Origin: Pelagibacteraceae bacterium
GTDB lineage: Bacteria > Pseudomonadota > Alphaproteobacteria > Pelagibacterales > Pelagibacteraceae
NCBI GenBank assembly: GCA_018402735.1
Contig: JAGYIF010000001.1
Coordinates: 310,001-374,000, forward strand
Length of the DNA stretch: 64,000 bases
Reading direction: 5' to 3'
In this document: positions 8,244 through 19,193 of the stretch, piece after piece
How the letters are laid out: every line of letters starts with the position of its first letter
How positions within the stretch are numbered: the first letter of the stretch is position 1
The notes under the pieces: generated by a model
The model's input: only the letters and a program-made list of their open reading frames with translations
What the model was told of the DNA's origin: nothing
Database searches by the model: none
Made by a program: the position numbers and the translations under genes

Positions 8244-8701
8244 CCGTGGAGCTGATCTTTCAAAATTTTTCCAGCTTTTGCAAAATCCATTGTTCCCAAG
8301 TATTTGTCTTTCAATATTTTCATTGCTTTGCCCATATCCTTGATACTCTGAGCTTGGGACTCAGTTATGGCTTCTTTGCAAGATTTAACAATTTCATCAT
8401 CACTCAATTGTTTAGGCAAAAACTCTTCTATTACCCTAATCTCAAATTTTTCTTTTTCTGCTAAATCTCCTCTATTTCCTTTTTCATACATTTCTATGGA
8501 TTCTTTTCTTTGCTTCATCATCTTGTTTAAAATATTAACAACATCAGAATCTAAAATTTCTTTTTGATCGGTTGCTCTCAACTCGATTTCTTTATCTTTT
8601 TTTTGTGAGACAATAGATCTAAGAGTCAAAACTCTATCAGCTTCTTTTTTCTTGATGGATTCGTTTAAAGAAAGGTTTATTTTTTCAAATAGTTTGGACA
8701 T
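8240..8701 (-). CDS. yqeY: GatB/YqeY domain protein
   Basis: 153 residues, normal for the YqeY family. It resembles the C-terminal tail domain of GatB, the tRNA-dependent amidotransferase subunit. Motifs include LRSIVSQKKDKEIELR, KQRKESIEMYEKGNRGDLAEKE and IEEFLPKQLSDDEI, which is the most conserved block. Its precise role is not established; a part in tRNA-dependent amidation is assumed from the domain. Its last 4 bases overlap the dnaG start, so translation is probably coupled, and yqeY-dnaG-rpoD is a frequent bacterial operon. Confidence 0.93.
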   Translation of the reverse strand: MSKLFEKINLSLNESIKKKEADRVLTLRSIVSQKKDKEIELRATDQKEILDSDVVNILNKMMKQRKESIEMYEKGNRGDLAEKEKFEIRVIEEFLPKQLSDDEIVKSCKEAITESQAQSIKDMGKAMKILKDKYLGTMDFAKAGKILKDQLHG

Positions 8702-8732
8702 GGTTTTTTATACATTATTTTACTTTAGTTGC

Positions 8733-8761
8733 TTGACGAGTTTAAGTCTTTTTCATATGTT
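8733..8761 (+). promoter_or_regulatory. carAB promoter
   Basis: TTGACG (8733-8738), a 17-base spacer and TATGTT (8756-8761) lie in the divergent region between yqeY and carA. The implied start near 8768 gives a leader of about 44 bases before the carA TTG. A five-codon reading frame (ATG at 8780) and a seven-codon one (ATG at 8799) fall in this leader, but nothing else suggests attenuation. Confidence 0.6.
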
Positions 8762-8811
8762 CCGCCAAAGTTTTTTTATGCAAATGATTCTTTAACCCAT
8801 GAGTTGTATTT

Positions 8812-10005
8812 TTGTTAAATAAAGAAGTTATTGCAGGTTCTGAATATTTAAATAATCAACAATCCACAGGTATTTTAATTCTAGAAAACGGAACAGTATT
8901 TGAAGGCTTTGGTCTTGGAGCTGAGTCTTATTCTGTGGGAGAAGTTTGTTTCAATACTTCAATGACGGGATATCAAGAAATAATTACTGACCCATCTTAT
9001 GCTGATCAAATTATAAATTTTACATTTCCTCATATTGGAAATGTCGGTACTAATTTAGAGGACATTGAGTCAGATAAAGTTTGGCTAAAAGGTGTAATTT
9101 TTAGCAAGGAGATAACTGAACCTTCTAATTATAGATCGCTAAAAAATTTAGATGATTGGTTAAAAAAAAATAACGTAGTAGGAATTTGCGGCATAGACAC
9201 CAGGGCATTAACAAATATTATTAGAAAAAAAGGAGCATTAAAAGGAACCATTGTTAACGACAAGTCTCATTCTAAAAAACATAATTTTTATCTAGAAGAG
9301 TGTAAAAAATGGGGAGGCTTAAATGGACTTGATCTTACTATTCAAGTTTGTTCTAAAAATATTTATCAATGGGAAGACGTTGCTTTATGGAACAAAAAAA
9401 CTGGCTACCAAACAAATAGTCAACATTCTTTAAATATTGTTGCTATCGATTTTGGGATCAAAAAGAATATCTTAAGAAACTTTTCTAACTTAGGGTGTAA
9501 AATAACAGTGGTTCCAGCCAACACTAGTTATGAAACTATAGAAAAACTTAATCCAGACGGAGTTTTTTTATCTAATGGTCCAGGTGATCCTGCTGCAACA
9601 TCAAAATTTGCAAAATCATGTATTCAAAATATTTTAAATAAAAAAATACCTATTTTTGGAATATGTTTAGGTCATCAATTACTTGGACATGCATTGGGTT
9701 GTGATACCAAAAAAATGCATCAAGGACATAGAGGTGCCAATCATCCTGTAAAAAATTTACTATCTAATAAAGTTGAAATCACATCTCAAAATCATGGATT
9801 TGAAATTGATAAACAAACTTTACCTAAGGACATTGATATAACTCACGTATCCTTGTTTGATGGAAGCATTGAAGGAATATCTTCAAAAAATGCACCTGCA
9901 TTTTCGGTGCAATATCACCCAGAGGCTAGTCCTGGTCCACACGATAGTAATTATTTATTCAAACAATTTATAGAATTAATAAAATTAAATGCCAAAAAGA
10001 ATTGA
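8812..10005 (+). CDS. carA: Carbamoyl-phosphate synthase small subunit (glutaminase)
   Basis: 397 residues. It hydrolyses glutamine and passes ammonia to CarB for carbamoyl phosphate, feeding pyrimidine and arginine synthesis. The N-terminal CPSase domain ([33 protein letters not shown]) is followed by a class I glutamine amidotransferase with catalytic Cys285 ([13 protein letters not shown]), His369 and Glu371 ([12 protein letters not shown]). The start is uncertain: a stop at 8800 closes the frame and no ATG occurs before about residue 52, so TTG at 8812 is the best choice, though no Shine-Dalgarno is seen. It overlaps carB by 17 bases. Confidence 0.96.
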   Translation: MLNKEVIAGSEYLNNQQSTGILILENGTVFEGFGLGAESYSVGEVCFNTSMTGYQEIITDPSYADQIINFTFPHIGNVGTNLEDIESDKVWLKGVIFSKEITEPSNYRSLKNLDDWLKKNNVVGICGIDTRALTNIIRKKGALKGTIVNDKSHSKKHNFYLEECKKWGGLNGLDLTIQVCSKNIYQWEDVALWNKKTGYQTNSQHSLNIVAIDFGIKKNILRNFSNLGCKITVVPANTSYETIEKLNPDGVFLSNGPGDPAATSKFAKSCIQNILNKKIPIFGICLGHQLLGHALGCDTKKMHQGHRGANHPVKNLLSNKVEITSQNHGFEIDKQTLPKDIDITHVSLFDGSIEGISSKNAPAFSVQYHPEASPGPHDSNYLFKQFIELIKLNAKKN

Positions 10006-13000
10006 TCTTAAAACAATTCTAATTATTGGAGCTGGTCCAATCGTCATAGGTCAAGCTTGTGAATTTGATTACTCCGGAACACAAGCCTGCAAGGCACTTA
10101 AGGAGGAAGGATATAAAGTTATTCTAATTAATTCCAACCCTGCAACTATTATGACCGATCCCAATGTTGCAGATAAAACATATATTGAGCCAATCACTTC
10201 TGAAATACTAGAAGAAATCATAAAAGTTGAAAAACCAGATGCAATTCTTCCTACAATGGGTGGGCAGACAGGATTGAATGCTGCCATGTTACTTCACAAA
10301 AATGGGATACTAAAAAAATACAATATAGAATTAATTGGTGCCAATGCAGAAGCAATAGACAGGGCTGAAGATAGGCAGAAGTTTAAAAAACATATGAATG
10401 AAATAGGACTAGAATCGGCAAAATCTGCAATATGCACTTCTATTGATCAGGCCCTAGGTATTTTAAAAGAAATAAAGTTACCAGTTATTATAAGACCTTC
10501 ATTTACTCTTGGTGGAACTGGGGGTGGTGTTGCAAATACGGAGGAAGAATATTTAAAAATTGTTAAAAATGGCCTAGCATTATCTCCCACTAATGAAGTG
10601 TTGGTTGAGGAGTCTTTGGTTGGCTGGAAAGAATTTGAAATGGAAGTTGTTCGAGACAAAAAAGATAACTGCATCATTGTTTGTAGTATTGAAAACATAG
10701 ACCCAATGGGAATTCATACCGGAGACTCTATGACGGTGGCACCCGCTTTAACTTTAACAGATAAAGAATATCAGGTGATGAGGGATGCATCAATTAACTG
10801 TTTGAGAAAAATAGGAGTTGAAACAGGTGGTTCTAATGTTCAATTCGCTATTAATCCAAAAGATGGAAGAATGATAGTTATTGAAATGAACCCAAGAGTT
10901 TCTCGTTCTTCCGCACTTGCATCTAAGGCCACTGGTTTTCCAATTGCAAAAGTTGCTGCAAAGCTCGCGATTGGTTACACTTTAGATGAAATCACCAATG
11001 ACATCACAGGAAATACACCAGCATCTTTTGAGCCTACTATTGATTACGTCGTAACTAAAATACCAAGATTTGCATTTGAAAAATTTCAAAAATCAAAAGC
11101 AGTATTAGGAACTGCTATGAAATCGGTAGGTGAAACAATGGCAATTGGTAGAAATTTCAAAGAGTCCCTTCAAAAAGCATTGGTCTCTTTAGAAGTAGGA
11201 TTGGATGGTTTGGATTTAATTTCTATAGCTAAGGAAGAGTTGCAAAAAAAACTAGGAGAAAGCATACCGCAAAAAATATTGTACGTTGCACAAGCTTTCA
11301 GAATGAATTTTCCCATAAATGAAATTTATGAAAAAACAAAAATTGATCCTTGGTTTTTGCGTCAGGTACAAGAAATTGTTAATATAGAAAAAGAAATTAA
11401 TGAAAAAAATATTCTAGAAAATAAGAAATTTTTTAATTTCGTAAAATCTGTCGGATTTAGTGATAAAAAAATATCGTCACTTATCAAAAAGCCTCTGTCG
11501 GATATTGTTAAAAAAAGAAATGAGTTTGGAATTGTTCCGGTATACAAAAAAGTCGATACGTGTGCTGCTGAATTTGGTTCTCAAACACCTTACATGTACT
11601 CGACCTATGATGTCGGTCTTTCTGATACAAGAGAGTGCGAGTCAAACCCTACCAATAAAGAAAAAATTGTAATTATTGGGGGAGGTCCTAACAGAATTGG
11701 GCAAGGAATTGAGTTTGACTACTGCTGTTGCCAGGCAAGTTATGCTTTAAGCGAGATCGGATACGAAACAATCATGATTAATTGTAACCCTGAAACGGTA
11801 TCCACAGATTATGACACAAGTGACAGATTATATTTTGAACCTCTTATTGAAGAATATGTTTTAGAAATTTTAAAAAAAGAAAAATCTAAAGGAACATTAA
11901 AAGGAGTTATAGTTCAGTTTGGAGGACAAACTCCTTTAAAATTAGCAAAAGCAATACATGACAATGACTATCCAATACTCGGTACTTCTTTGGACTCTAT
12001 TGATTTAACGGAAGATAGAGAAAGATTTAGCAATTTAATAAATAAACTTAATTTAAAGCAAGCTGAAAATGGATTGGCAAGATCAAAAGAAGAAGCTTAT
12101 GAAATTGCAAAAAAAATAAAATATCCGCTTGTGATTAGGCCTTCGTACGTACTTGGGGGTAGAGCAATGGAAATTATTCATGACGATGAACAGCTTAAAA
12201 TTTATATAGAGGAGGCGGTTATGGTTTCTGGAAACAATCCTGTTCTTCTCGATAGATTTTTAAATGATGCTATAGAAGTAGATGTCGATGCTGTTTGCGA
12301 TGGCTCTGATGTGTTTGTGTCTGGAGTTATGGAGCATATTGAAGAAGCTGGAATCCACTCTGGAGACTCCGCTTGCTGCATACCACCCTACTCCCTTTCC
12401 AAAGAAATTATTGAAGAAATTGAAAAACAAACCAAAACTCTGGCAACTAGTATTGGTGTAGTTGGTTTAATTAATATTCAATTTGCAATACAAGATAAAA
12501 AAATTTACGTACTTGAAGTTAATCCTAGAGCCAGTAGAACCGTACCCTTTGTCTCAAAGGCGTCCAATATCTCTGTTGCCAAAATTGCAACAAAAGTAAT
12601 GTCTGGTTTAAAACTTAAAGACTTAAAGATTCCAAATAAAAAATTAAAAACTTTTTCGGTGAAAGAATCTGTGTTTCCATTTAATAAATTTCCAGAAGTT
12701 GACACTTTATTAGGCCCCGAAATGAAGTCTACAGGTGAGTCTATGGGAATTGACGTAGATTTTGGAATGGCTTATGCGAAAAGTCAAATTTCTGCTGGCA
12801 ACACATTGCCAAAAGAAGGAGTTGTTTTCATTTCCGTCAACGATAAGGACAAACCATTAATTAAAAATTTTGCAAAAAAATTATTCAATTTAGGATTTTC
12901 TATAATTGCAACAGGTAGAACTGCCGATATTCTTAATCAAGAAAATATAACATGTGAAAAAATTAATAAAGTTACACAAGGATCTCCTCATGTTGTGGAG

Positions 13001-13204
13001 TACCTAGATGATAAAAAAATTGCTATTGTGATTAACACAACCTCAGGAAAAAAATCTATAGAAGACTCAAAGTCTCTTCGAAGATCTGCCTTAAATAATA
13101 ATATTCCTTATTTTACTACATTGGCTGGCGCCATAGCGTGTACAGAAGCTATAACTTCTATGAAAAATAAAAAAATGGGTATTACTCCAATCCAGGATTT
13201 ATAG
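9989..13204 (+). CDS. carB: Carbamoyl-phosphate synthase large subunit
   Basis: 1071 residues, full family length. Two homologous ATP-grasp halves are clear: the carboxyphosphate half starts with [20 protein letters not shown] and contains [12 protein letters not shown]; the carbamoyl-phosphate half starts with [20 protein letters not shown] and contains [13 protein letters not shown]. The last 140 residues form the MGS-like allosteric domain ([18 protein letters not shown]). With CarA it makes carbamoyl phosphate from bicarbonate, glutamine and two ATP. The 17-base overlap with carA ensures coupled translation. It converges on the next gene with two bases between the stops. Confidence 0.99.
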   Translation: MPKRIDLKTILIIGAGPIVIGQACEFDYSGTQACKALKEEGYKVILINSNPATIMTDPNVADKTYIEPITSEILEEIIKVEKPDAILPTMGGQTGLNAAMLLHKNGILKKYNIELIGANAEAIDRAEDRQKFKKHMNEIGLESAKSAICTSIDQALGILKEIKLPVIIRPSFTLGGTGGGVANTEEEYLKIVKNGLALSPTNEVLVEESLVGWKEFEMEVVRDKKDNCIIVCSIENIDPMGIHTGDSMTVAPALTLTDKEYQVMRDASINCLRKIGVETGGSNVQFAINPKDGRMIVIEMNPRVSRSSALASKATGFPIAKVAAKLAIGYTLDEITNDITGNTPASFEPTIDYVVTKIPRFAFEKFQKSKAVLGTAMKSVGETMAIGRNFKESLQKALVSLEVGLDGLDLISIAKEELQKKLGESIPQKILYVAQAFRMNFPINEIYEKTKIDPWFLRQVQEIVNIEKEINEKNILENKKFFNFVKSVGFSDKKISSLIKKPLSDIVKKRNEFGIVPVYKKVDTCAAEFGSQTPYMYSTYDVGLSDTRECESNPTNKEKIVIIGGGPNRIGQGIEFDYCCCQASYALSEIGYETIMINCNPETVSTDYDTSDRLYFEPLIEEYVLEILKKEKSKGTLKGVIVQFGGQTPLKLAKAIHDNDYPILGTSLDSIDLTEDRERFSNLINKLNLKQAENGLARSKEEAYEIAKKIKYPLVIRPSYVLGGRAMEIIHDDEQLKIYIEEAVMVSGNNPVLLDRFLNDAIEVDVDAVCDGSDVFVSGVMEHIEEAGIHSGDSACCIPPYSLSKEIIEEIEKQTKTLATSIGVVGLINIQFAIQDKKIYVLEVNPRASRTVPFVSKASNISVAKIATKVMSGLKLKDLKIPNKKLKTFSVKESVFPFNKFPEVDTLLGPEMKSTGESMGIDVDFGMAYAKSQISAGNTLPKEGVVFISVNDKDKPLIKNFAKKLFNLGFSIIATGRTADILNQENITCEKINKVTQGSPHVVEYLDDKKIAIVINTTSGKKSIEDSKSLRRSALNNNIPYFTTLAGAIACTEAITSMKNKKMGITPIQDL

Positions 13205-13206
13205 AA

Positions 13207-13869
13207 TTATAAAACTGGCCAATCAGTTTTGAAAGTTACGTAGTTTATTTGAATGCACCTTCTGTCTTTTTTAATTTCTTTCTTCTCCATTCCGTGCCAA
13301 CTATTCTCATCGCTACTAAAAAAATAACCGTAATTATTTTTATAAGGAACAGTTTTTACCAGCTCTAATTTTGTATTGTAGAAATCAGTTCCTAATTTCT
13401 CCGACTCACCGAAACGATTAACAAACAGCAAACAAGATAAAAGCTTTTCTTTAATATCGCAATGAGGCTTCAGCCAAAATCCTTTTCTGTCGCAAATAAC
13501 TTCTAGACGAACATAAGATTTGGATAAGTCTTTTTTAATTAATGAACCAACATATTGATGAGTATTCTTAGATTGAAGCTCTTGGACTAGTTTTAATAAT
13601 TCTGGAAATTGTTTTGCGTTATGCTTTTCTAAAAAAGATCTAAACTTAAGGGCTTTGCCTCCATCAGCTATACCTTCTCTAAATTTTCCATCACCTCCAT
13701 CTATGGCTCTAGTTCCATCATAATCGATTTGGTAGCGTGCTGGGTCATCAATTTTAGTGCTATAAATTTCATCAATCATCGCATCTGTTAGTGGCTCCCT
13801 AAATTCCCAGTGTGAAAAAGGATCCTGAAGATGATTGCATTTATTTTTAAGAGAATTTAAAAAATTCAT
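13207..13869 (-). CDS. 2-oxoglutarate/Fe(II)-dependent oxygenase-like protein
   Basis: 220 residues. The C-terminal half has the iron-binding triad of 2OG oxygenases: H-x-D in FWLKPHCDIKEKLLSCLLFVN and a distal His in DENSWHGMEKKE, followed by the 2OG-binding Arg region (KKDRRCIQINYV). The substrate is unknown. Hydroxylation of a small molecule, a protein residue or a glycan would all fit. It is five bases after an ELM1-family gene on the same strand, so the two probably share a transcript and perhaps a pathway. The N-terminal 70 residues (REPLTDAMIDEIYSTKI) have no recognised domain. Confidence 0.72.
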   Translation of the reverse strand: MNFLNSLKNKCNHLQDPFSHWEFREPLTDAMIDEIYSTKIDDPARYQIDYDGTRAIDGGDGKFREGIADGGKALKFRSFLEKHNAKQFPELLKLVQELQSKNTHQYVGSLIKKDLSKSYVRLEVICDRKGFWLKPHCDIKEKLLSCLLFVNRFGESEKLGTDFYNTKLELVKTVPYKNNYGYFFSSDENSWHGMEKKEIKKDRRCIQINYVTFKTDWPVL

Positions 13870-13874
13870 TAATA

Positions 13875-14837
13875 CTATGTAATTTTGGTTTTTATAATAT
13901 CAGCAACTCTTTTAGTTTCATATAACTTATCATAAGTCCAGTATTCTTCTGAAGTATTTAAATCCTTAATAATATTTAAACTTTTAAATAACTCTATAAA
14001 TTTATTAAAGCGATAATCATTTTTATTAGGTGTTAACTGAGCAACATATATTGGAGTTCCAGTGGTTGCCGCCTCCGATATCATTGAGATAGAGTCTGAA
14101 GTAACAATAATTTTTTTTGCTTCCGCTAAAGCATTTATGTAATTTTGTCGTTGCAAAGATGAATCGATAATAATTTTAGAATTATGAATATATTTTTCTT
14201 TTAAAAAATTAATAATATTTTCTGGCGTTCTTCTTGAGCAGATAATTTTTACCTGATCTACTTTATTAAAAAATAAATGTTCGATTGTGTTAAAAACATT
14301 CTTAATCTCATCGAGACCAAATAAGTAATATTTGTTTGGACCACCTAGAATAACTGTAAGTACATTTTCAGGTTGTATATTTTTTCTGGCAGTTATGATT
14401 TCTTCGCTTGATATGTAATGAATAGCACCTTTAGTAGTAATAATATTATCACCCCTAATACCATCATGCTCAGGAACAATAATAAAGTTAAAGTTTTTAA
14501 TATCTATTTTAGGATCCTGAATATGAATATTAAAAATTGATTGGTTATTTTTTTTCTTAAAATAGTTTTTTATAACAATAGACGGAATCACGCTTTTTCT
14601 TCCACAAGAAATAAGAAGTGTGGGGTTTTGAATGTTTGATTTGTCATTGATTATTTCATTGCAATTAAAAACAAATTCATTTTTAGGTGTGAACCTTGGA
14701 GGAAATAAGCTCCAAAGTTTATTATAACTAATTTTTTTATGTTGATAATTTACATTTAAAGATTTTGCTAATCCCTCTACTTGACTTATCATTCCATGAG
14801 CGCCCTCTGTTAATAACCAAGCATCAATTTTTTTCAT
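13875..14837 (-). CDS. Mitochondrial-fission ELM1 family protein (DUF1022)
   Basis: 320 residues. It matches the bacterial family related to plant ELM1, which has a GT-B-like fold: WLLTEGAHGMISQVEGLAKSL at the N-terminus, LLISCGRKSVIPSIVIK, IHIQDPKI, then VILGGPNKYY and VTSDSISMISEAATTGTPIYV. The last two blocks resemble nucleotide-sugar binding sites of glycosyltransferases. The bacterial function is not established; a role in envelope glycan or outer-membrane biogenesis has been assumed from the fold. It is transcribed with the 2OG oxygenase and divergently from trxB, with 47 bases between the starts. Confidence 0.82.
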   Translation of the reverse strand: MKKIDAWLLTEGAHGMISQVEGLAKSLNVNYQHKKISYNKLWSLFPPRFTPKNEFVFNCNEIINDKSNIQNPTLLISCGRKSVIPSIVIKNYFKKKNNQSIFNIHIQDPKIDIKNFNFIIVPEHDGIRGDNIITTKGAIHYISSEEIITARKNIQPENVLTVILGGPNKYYLFGLDEIKNVFNTIEHLFFNKVDQVKIICSRRTPENIINFLKEKYIHNSKIIIDSSLQRQNYINALAEAKKIIVTSDSISMISEAATTGTPIYVAQLTPNKNDYRFNKFIELFKSLNIIKDLNTSEEYWTYDKLYETKRVADIIKTKIT

Positions 14838-14884
14838 TATGATATATATACCTAAATTAATTTAACTGATAATAAACTTAATAA

Positions 14885-15835
14885 ATGAGTCTAAAAAAAG
14901 AGCAGCATTCTAAAGTTATAATTATTGGTTCTGGTCCAGCTGGCTACACGGCTGCAATTTATGCGGCCAGAGCAATGCTAAATCCGGTTCTTATATCTGG
15001 GATGCAACCTGGTGGGCAATTAGCAACTACAACTGATGTTGAAAATTTTCCTGGCTTTGCTGATGTCATCCAAGGTCCTTGGCTAATGGAAGAAATGAAA
15101 AAACAGGCAGAAACGGTTGGGACTATATTTAAAAATGACATGATTAAGAAAGTTAATTTTACCAATCGCCCATTTGAACTTATTGGGGAAAGCGGAGAAA
15201 TCTACACAACAGATTCTGTTATTATTACTACTGGGGCACAAGCACGATGGTTAAATCTCGAAACAGAAACTAAATATAGAGGATTTGGAGTTTCTGCCTG
15301 CGCTACCTGTGATGGTTTTTTTTATAAAGATAAAGAAGTACTGGTTGTTGGTGGGGGAAATGCAGCTGTTGAGGAAGCTTTGTTTTTAACAAAATTTGCA
15401 TCTAAAGTTACATTGGTCCATAGAAGAGATTCTTTAAGAGCAGAAAAGCTATTACAACAAAAAATTTTATCTCACCCAAAAATTAAAATTATTTGGAACA
15501 ACGCGGTGAAAGAAGTGCTGGGCACAGAGAAACCTAAAGGAGTTACTGGAGTATTATTAGAAAATACAAAAGATAAAAGTATAACAAAAATTGATACGCA
15601 CGGTCTTTTTGTGGCTATTGGTCATGATCCAGCAACTAAAATTTTTATAGACCAGATTACAATGGACAAGGAAGGTTATATCTTGACTCAAGCAGATTCG
15701 ACAAAAACAAATATTGAAGGTATTTTTGCTGCTGGAGACGTAAAAGACAAAACTTATAGACAGGCAGTTACGGCTGCTGGCATGGGATGTATGGCTGCTT
15801 TAGAAGCTGAGAAATTTTTGTCCAAAAATGATTAA
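14885..15835 (+). CDS. trxB: Thioredoxin-disulfide reductase
   Basis: 316 residues. Low-molecular-weight flavoprotein that reduces thioredoxin with NADPH. It has the FAD-binding GSGPAGYTAAIYAARA at the N-terminus, the redox-active pair C139-A-T-C142 followed by DGFFYKDKEV, the NADPH-binding GGGNAAVEEA, and the C-terminal FAD motif GIFAAGDVKDKTYRQAVTAAG. All key residues are present. Its stop codon directly abuts the stop of the convergent aspC with no base between them, so no terminator can lie between the genes. Confidence 0.98.
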   Translation: MSLKKEQHSKVIIIGSGPAGYTAAIYAARAMLNPVLISGMQPGGQLATTTDVENFPGFADVIQGPWLMEEMKKQAETVGTIFKNDMIKKVNFTNRPFELIGESGEIYTTDSVIITTGAQARWLNLETETKYRGFGVSACATCDGFFYKDKEVLVVGGGNAAVEEALFLTKFASKVTLVHRRDSLRAEKLLQQKILSHPKIKIIWNNAVKEVLGTEKPKGVTGVLLENTKDKSITKIDTHGLFVAIGHDPATKIFIDQITMDKEGYILTQADSTKTNIEGIFAAGDVKDKTYRQAVTAAGMGCMAALEAEKFLSKND

Positions 15836-17035
15836 TTAAATAAGTTTATTACAATAAGCTTCAATTTTGTCCAATGCTTTTACAAGATTGTCCATTGAAG
15901 TGGCATAAGAAATTCTAAAATACCCCTCTGAACCAAATGCAGATCCTTGAACGACTGCCACCCCCGTATTTTCCAATAAAGAAGTTACAAAATCTGTATC
16001 ATTTAAAATTTGCCTTCCCATTTTGTCTTTTTTACCTATACAATTTTTACAATTTGGAAAAACGTAAAAAGCTCCTTGAGGATTTTTACAAGATAATCCT
16101 TTTATAGTATTGAGTTTTTGCACAACAAAATCTCGTCTTTTCTTAAAAGCATCTGATCTCGGCTTAATAAAGTCTTGAACGCCGTTTAAAGCCTCAACTG
16201 CAGCTGCTTGACTAATGGAAGAAGTATTGGTCGTTGATTGCGATTGAATTTTTCCCATCGCTTGTATTAAATCCTCAGCTCCTCCAGCATAGCCGACCCT
16301 CCATCCGGTCATAGCGTATGATTTGCTCAATCCATTAATCGTTAAAGTTCTTGAAAATAATTCAGGAATTTGAGCAATCGTAAAAAATTTAAAATCATCA
16401 TAAAGCACATGTTCATAAATATCATCTGACATAATTAAAACTTGTGGAAATTTTTCCAAAACTTTACCTATACTTCTTAATTCTTGTTCTGAATAAACCG
16501 ATCCGGTTGGGTTAGATGGAGAATTTAAAATAATCCATTTAGTGTTTTTTGTAATATTTTTTTCTATTTGCTCTGGTAGAATTTTAAACTCATTGCTTTC
16601 ATCACACTCAATTATCTTTGGAATTCCCCCTGCTAATAATACAATGTCGGGATAAGAAACCCAATAAGGAGCTGGAATAATTACTTCATCACCAGGATTG
16701 ATAGTTGCTAAAATTGCATTAAAAATAACATGCTTTCCACCCACTCCTACCGTTACTTGTTTTTCATTATAAGTTAGACTGTTTTCTCTTTTAAATTTTC
16801 CAATAATTGCTCTCTTAAGCTCTATAGTTCCGTCAACAATAGTATATTTGGTCTGGCCATTTTTGATGGCGTCAATTCCTGCCTGTTTCACATTGTCTGG
16901 GGTATCAAAATCTGGCTCACCAGCACCCAATGATATTATGTCTTTTCCTGCGGCTTTTAATTCAGTCGCTTTTTTAACAACTGCCATTGTCGGAGATGGT
17001 TTTATTCTGGATAGAGATGCTGATAGTATAGTCAT
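15836..17035 (-). CDS. aspC: Aspartate aminotransferase, class I PLP-dependent (subgroup Ib)
   Basis: 399 residues from the ATG at 17035. A longer frame continues upstream to 17092, but the family starts at [17 protein letters not shown], so the shorter form is chosen. Transfers the amino group of aspartate to 2-oxoglutarate; subgroup Ib enzymes may also act on prephenate. PLP site: [18 protein letters not shown]-type block (here [19 protein letters not shown]), with the Schiff-base Lys in SKSYAMTG; also NSPSNPTG and the C-terminal FRISYA Arg. It starts 13 bases from the divergent uvrB. Confidence 0.96.
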   Translation of the reverse strand: MTILSASLSRIKPSPTMAVVKKATELKAAGKDIISLGAGEPDFDTPDNVKQAGIDAIKNGQTKYTIVDGTIELKRAIIGKFKRENSLTYNEKQVTVGVGGKHVIFNAILATINPGDEVIIPAPYWVSYPDIVLLAGGIPKIIECDESNEFKILPEQIEKNITKNTKWIILNSPSNPTGSVYSEQELRSIGKVLEKFPQVLIMSDDIYEHVLYDDFKFFTIAQIPELFSRTLTINGLSKSYAMTGWRVGYAGGAEDLIQAMGKIQSQSTTNTSSISQAAAVEALNGVQDFIKPRSDAFKKRRDFVVQKLNTIKGLSCKNPQGAFYVFPNCKNCIGKKDKMGRQILNDTDFVTSLLENTGVAVVQGSAFGSEGYFRISYATSMDNLVKALDKIEAYCNKLI

Positions 17036-17048
17036 TAAAATAAAAAAA

Positions 17049-19193
17049 ATGTCTAATTTGTCAGTTGTACATACCTCAGAAGGAAAAAACAAAAAAGATA
17101 ATTTTTGTAAGAAACTAGAGGGTGGAAAGAAATTTAAACTAACGACTGAATTTAAGCCTGCGGGAGATCAGCCATCTGCAATAAAACAGCTTAAAGAAGG
17201 TTTGATTAAAAATCAAAAAAATCAAGTTTTGCTAGGAGTAACTGGGTCTGGAAAAACATTTACAATGGCAAAATTAATTGAAGAACTAAATCGGCCAGCT
17301 CTTATCTTGGCTCCAAACAAAACACTTGCGGCTCAATTGTACGGTGAAATGAAAAGTTTTTTCAATGAAAATTCCGTTGAATATTTTGTTTCCTATTATG
17401 ATTACTACACTCCGGAAGCTTACGTTCCAAGATCAGATACTTACATAGAAAAAGAATCTGCCATCAATGAACAAATAGACAGAATGAGACACTCGGCTAC
17501 AAGATCGTTATTTGAAAAAGATGATGTAATAATTGTTGCTAGTGTATCGTGTATTTATGGATTGGGTTCTCCAGATTCTTACTCTAAAATGACGATGACA
17601 TTTGAAAAGAATAATCTCTTCGAAAGAGAAAAAGTTATTAAAGGACTTGTTGAATTACAATATAAAAGAAACGATCAAAATTTTCACAGAGGTACATTTA
17701 GAGTTAGGGGGGAGAATATAGAAATATTTCCATCGCACTTAGAAGATAGAGCTTGGAGAATTTCTTTAGAGGACGGAAAATTAGTTATGATTAAAGAGTT
17801 TGACCCTTTAACAGGAGATCAAACGGAAGAATTAAATATTATTAAGATATATGCAAATAGTCACTATATTACACCAAGACCAACTGTGCAGCAGGCCATT
17901 AAAGAAATTAAATTAGAATTAACACAAACATTAGAAAAATTTTATAAAGAAAATAAACTACTTGAAGCACAAAGACTTAATGAAAGAACTCGATTTGACC
18001 TAGAAATGATCGAGGCAACTGGGACCTGTGCAGGAATTGAAAACTATTCACGATTCTTATCAGGTAGAAAACCTGGAGAACCACCTCCTACTCTTTTTGA
18101 GTATTTGCCAGATAACGCAATCGTATTTGTCGACGAAAGTCACGTTACAGTTCCGCAATTAAATGCGATGTACAAAGGAGACCATACCAGAAAAAAAACA
18201 CTTTCCGAATATGGATTTAGACTACCTTCCTGTATGGACAATCGTCCAATGAAATTTGAGGAATGGGACATGATGCGACCACAAACAGTTTTTGTTTCAG
18301 CCACACCAGCTGATTGGGAACTGGATCAGACCAAAGGTGTTTTTGCAGAACAAATTATTAGACCGACCGGTTTAATCGATCCTGATATTTTTATACGTCC
18401 AGCAAAAAACCAAGTGGATGATTTATTATCTGAGTGCATAATATTGAGTAAAAAAAATCAAAGAGTGTTAGCTACCACTCTTACAAAAAAAATGGCTGAA
18501 GATCTCACTGAATATTTAGACGAGAATGGAATTAAAGTTAGATATATGCATTCAGAAATTGACACTTTAGAAAGAATTGAAATCATAAGAGATCTACGAT
18601 TAGGAGTGTTTGACGTTTTGGTTGGTATAAATTTATTACGCGAAGGACTTGATATCCCCGAATGTGCATTAGTTGCAATTTTAGATGCGGACAAAGAAGG
18701 ATTTTTAAGATCAGAAACTTCCCTGATTCAAACAATAGGTAGAGCTGCAAGAAACATTGAGGGAAGAGTTATCTTATACGCAGATAAAGAAACTAATAGC
18801 ATTAGAAAAGCTATAGAAGAAACGGATAGACGAAGAGACAGACAAATTTTATTTAATAAAGAAAATAATATAACTGCTCAAGGCATCAAAAAGGATATTG
18901 GAGATATATTGGAAAGTATTTACGAAAAAGATTATTTAAATATTAGTAAAGATGTTGAAATTGGACACAACTTAAAAAAGCATTTAAAAGCTCTGAAAAA
19001 AGATATGTTAATAGCAGCAGATAACCTAGAATTTGAAAAAGCGGCTAAAATAAGAGACGAAGTTAAAAAACTTGAAAATTCAGACTTGGGTTTGGCAATA
19101 AACTCTAGCATACAAAAATATGGACCAAACAATTCATTATATGGAAGATCAACACAAGGTAAGGCTGGAACAAAAGTTAAGAAAAAAAGATAA
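17049..19193 (+). CDS. uvrB: Excinuclease ABC subunit B
   Basis: 714 residues from the ATG at 17049; the open frame extends upstream into aspC, but the N-terminus [20 protein letters not shown] fits this start. UvrB verifies damage and loads UvrC in nucleotide excision repair. Visible are Walker A ([12 protein letters not shown]), the beta-hairpin block ([21 protein letters not shown]), Walker B (VFVDESHV), helicase motifs V and VI ([12 protein letters not shown] and QTIGRAARN), and the C-terminal UVR coiled-coil domain ([20 protein letters not shown]) that contacts UvrC. uvrC lies two genes downstream. Confidence 0.98.
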   Translation: MSNLSVVHTSEGKNKKDNFCKKLEGGKKFKLTTEFKPAGDQPSAIKQLKEGLIKNQKNQVLLGVTGSGKTFTMAKLIEELNRPALILAPNKTLAAQLYGEMKSFFNENSVEYFVSYYDYYTPEAYVPRSDTYIEKESAINEQIDRMRHSATRSLFEKDDVIIVASVSCIYGLGSPDSYSKMTMTFEKNNLFEREKVIKGLVELQYKRNDQNFHRGTFRVRGENIEIFPSHLEDRAWRISLEDGKLVMIKEFDPLTGDQTEELNIIKIYANSHYITPRPTVQQAIKEIKLELTQTLEKFYKENKLLEAQRLNERTRFDLEMIEATGTCAGIENYSRFLSGRKPGEPPPTLFEYLPDNAIVFVDESHVTVPQLNAMYKGDHTRKKTLSEYGFRLPSCMDNRPMKFEEWDMMRPQTVFVSATPADWELDQTKGVFAEQIIRPTGLIDPDIFIRPAKNQVDDLLSECIILSKKNQRVLATTLTKKMAEDLTEYLDENGIKVRYMHSEIDTLERIEIIRDLRLGVFDVLVGINLLREGLDIPECALVAILDADKEGFLRSETSLIQTIGRAARNIEGRVILYADKETNSIRKAIEETDRRRDRQILFNKENNITAQGIKKDIGDILESIYEKDYLNISKDVEIGHNLKKHLKALKKDMLIAADNLEFEKAAKIRDEVKKLENSDLGLAINSSIQKYGPNNSLYGRSTQGKAGTKVKKKR

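Noticed and set aside
8780-8822. Five- and seven-codon frames in the carA leader as an attenuator peptide
   Set aside because: They hold no runs of regulatory codons and no paired terminator/antiterminator stems are visible.
16848-17048. In-frame extension of uvrB upstream into aspC (67 more codons)
   Set aside because: The extra residues are the antisense of conserved aspC sequence and do not resemble UvrB, whose N-terminus fits the ATG at 17049.
17036-17092. In-frame extension of aspC upstream
   Set aside because: The added residues overlap the uvrB start and are unlike the aminotransferase N-terminus, which begins at 17035.
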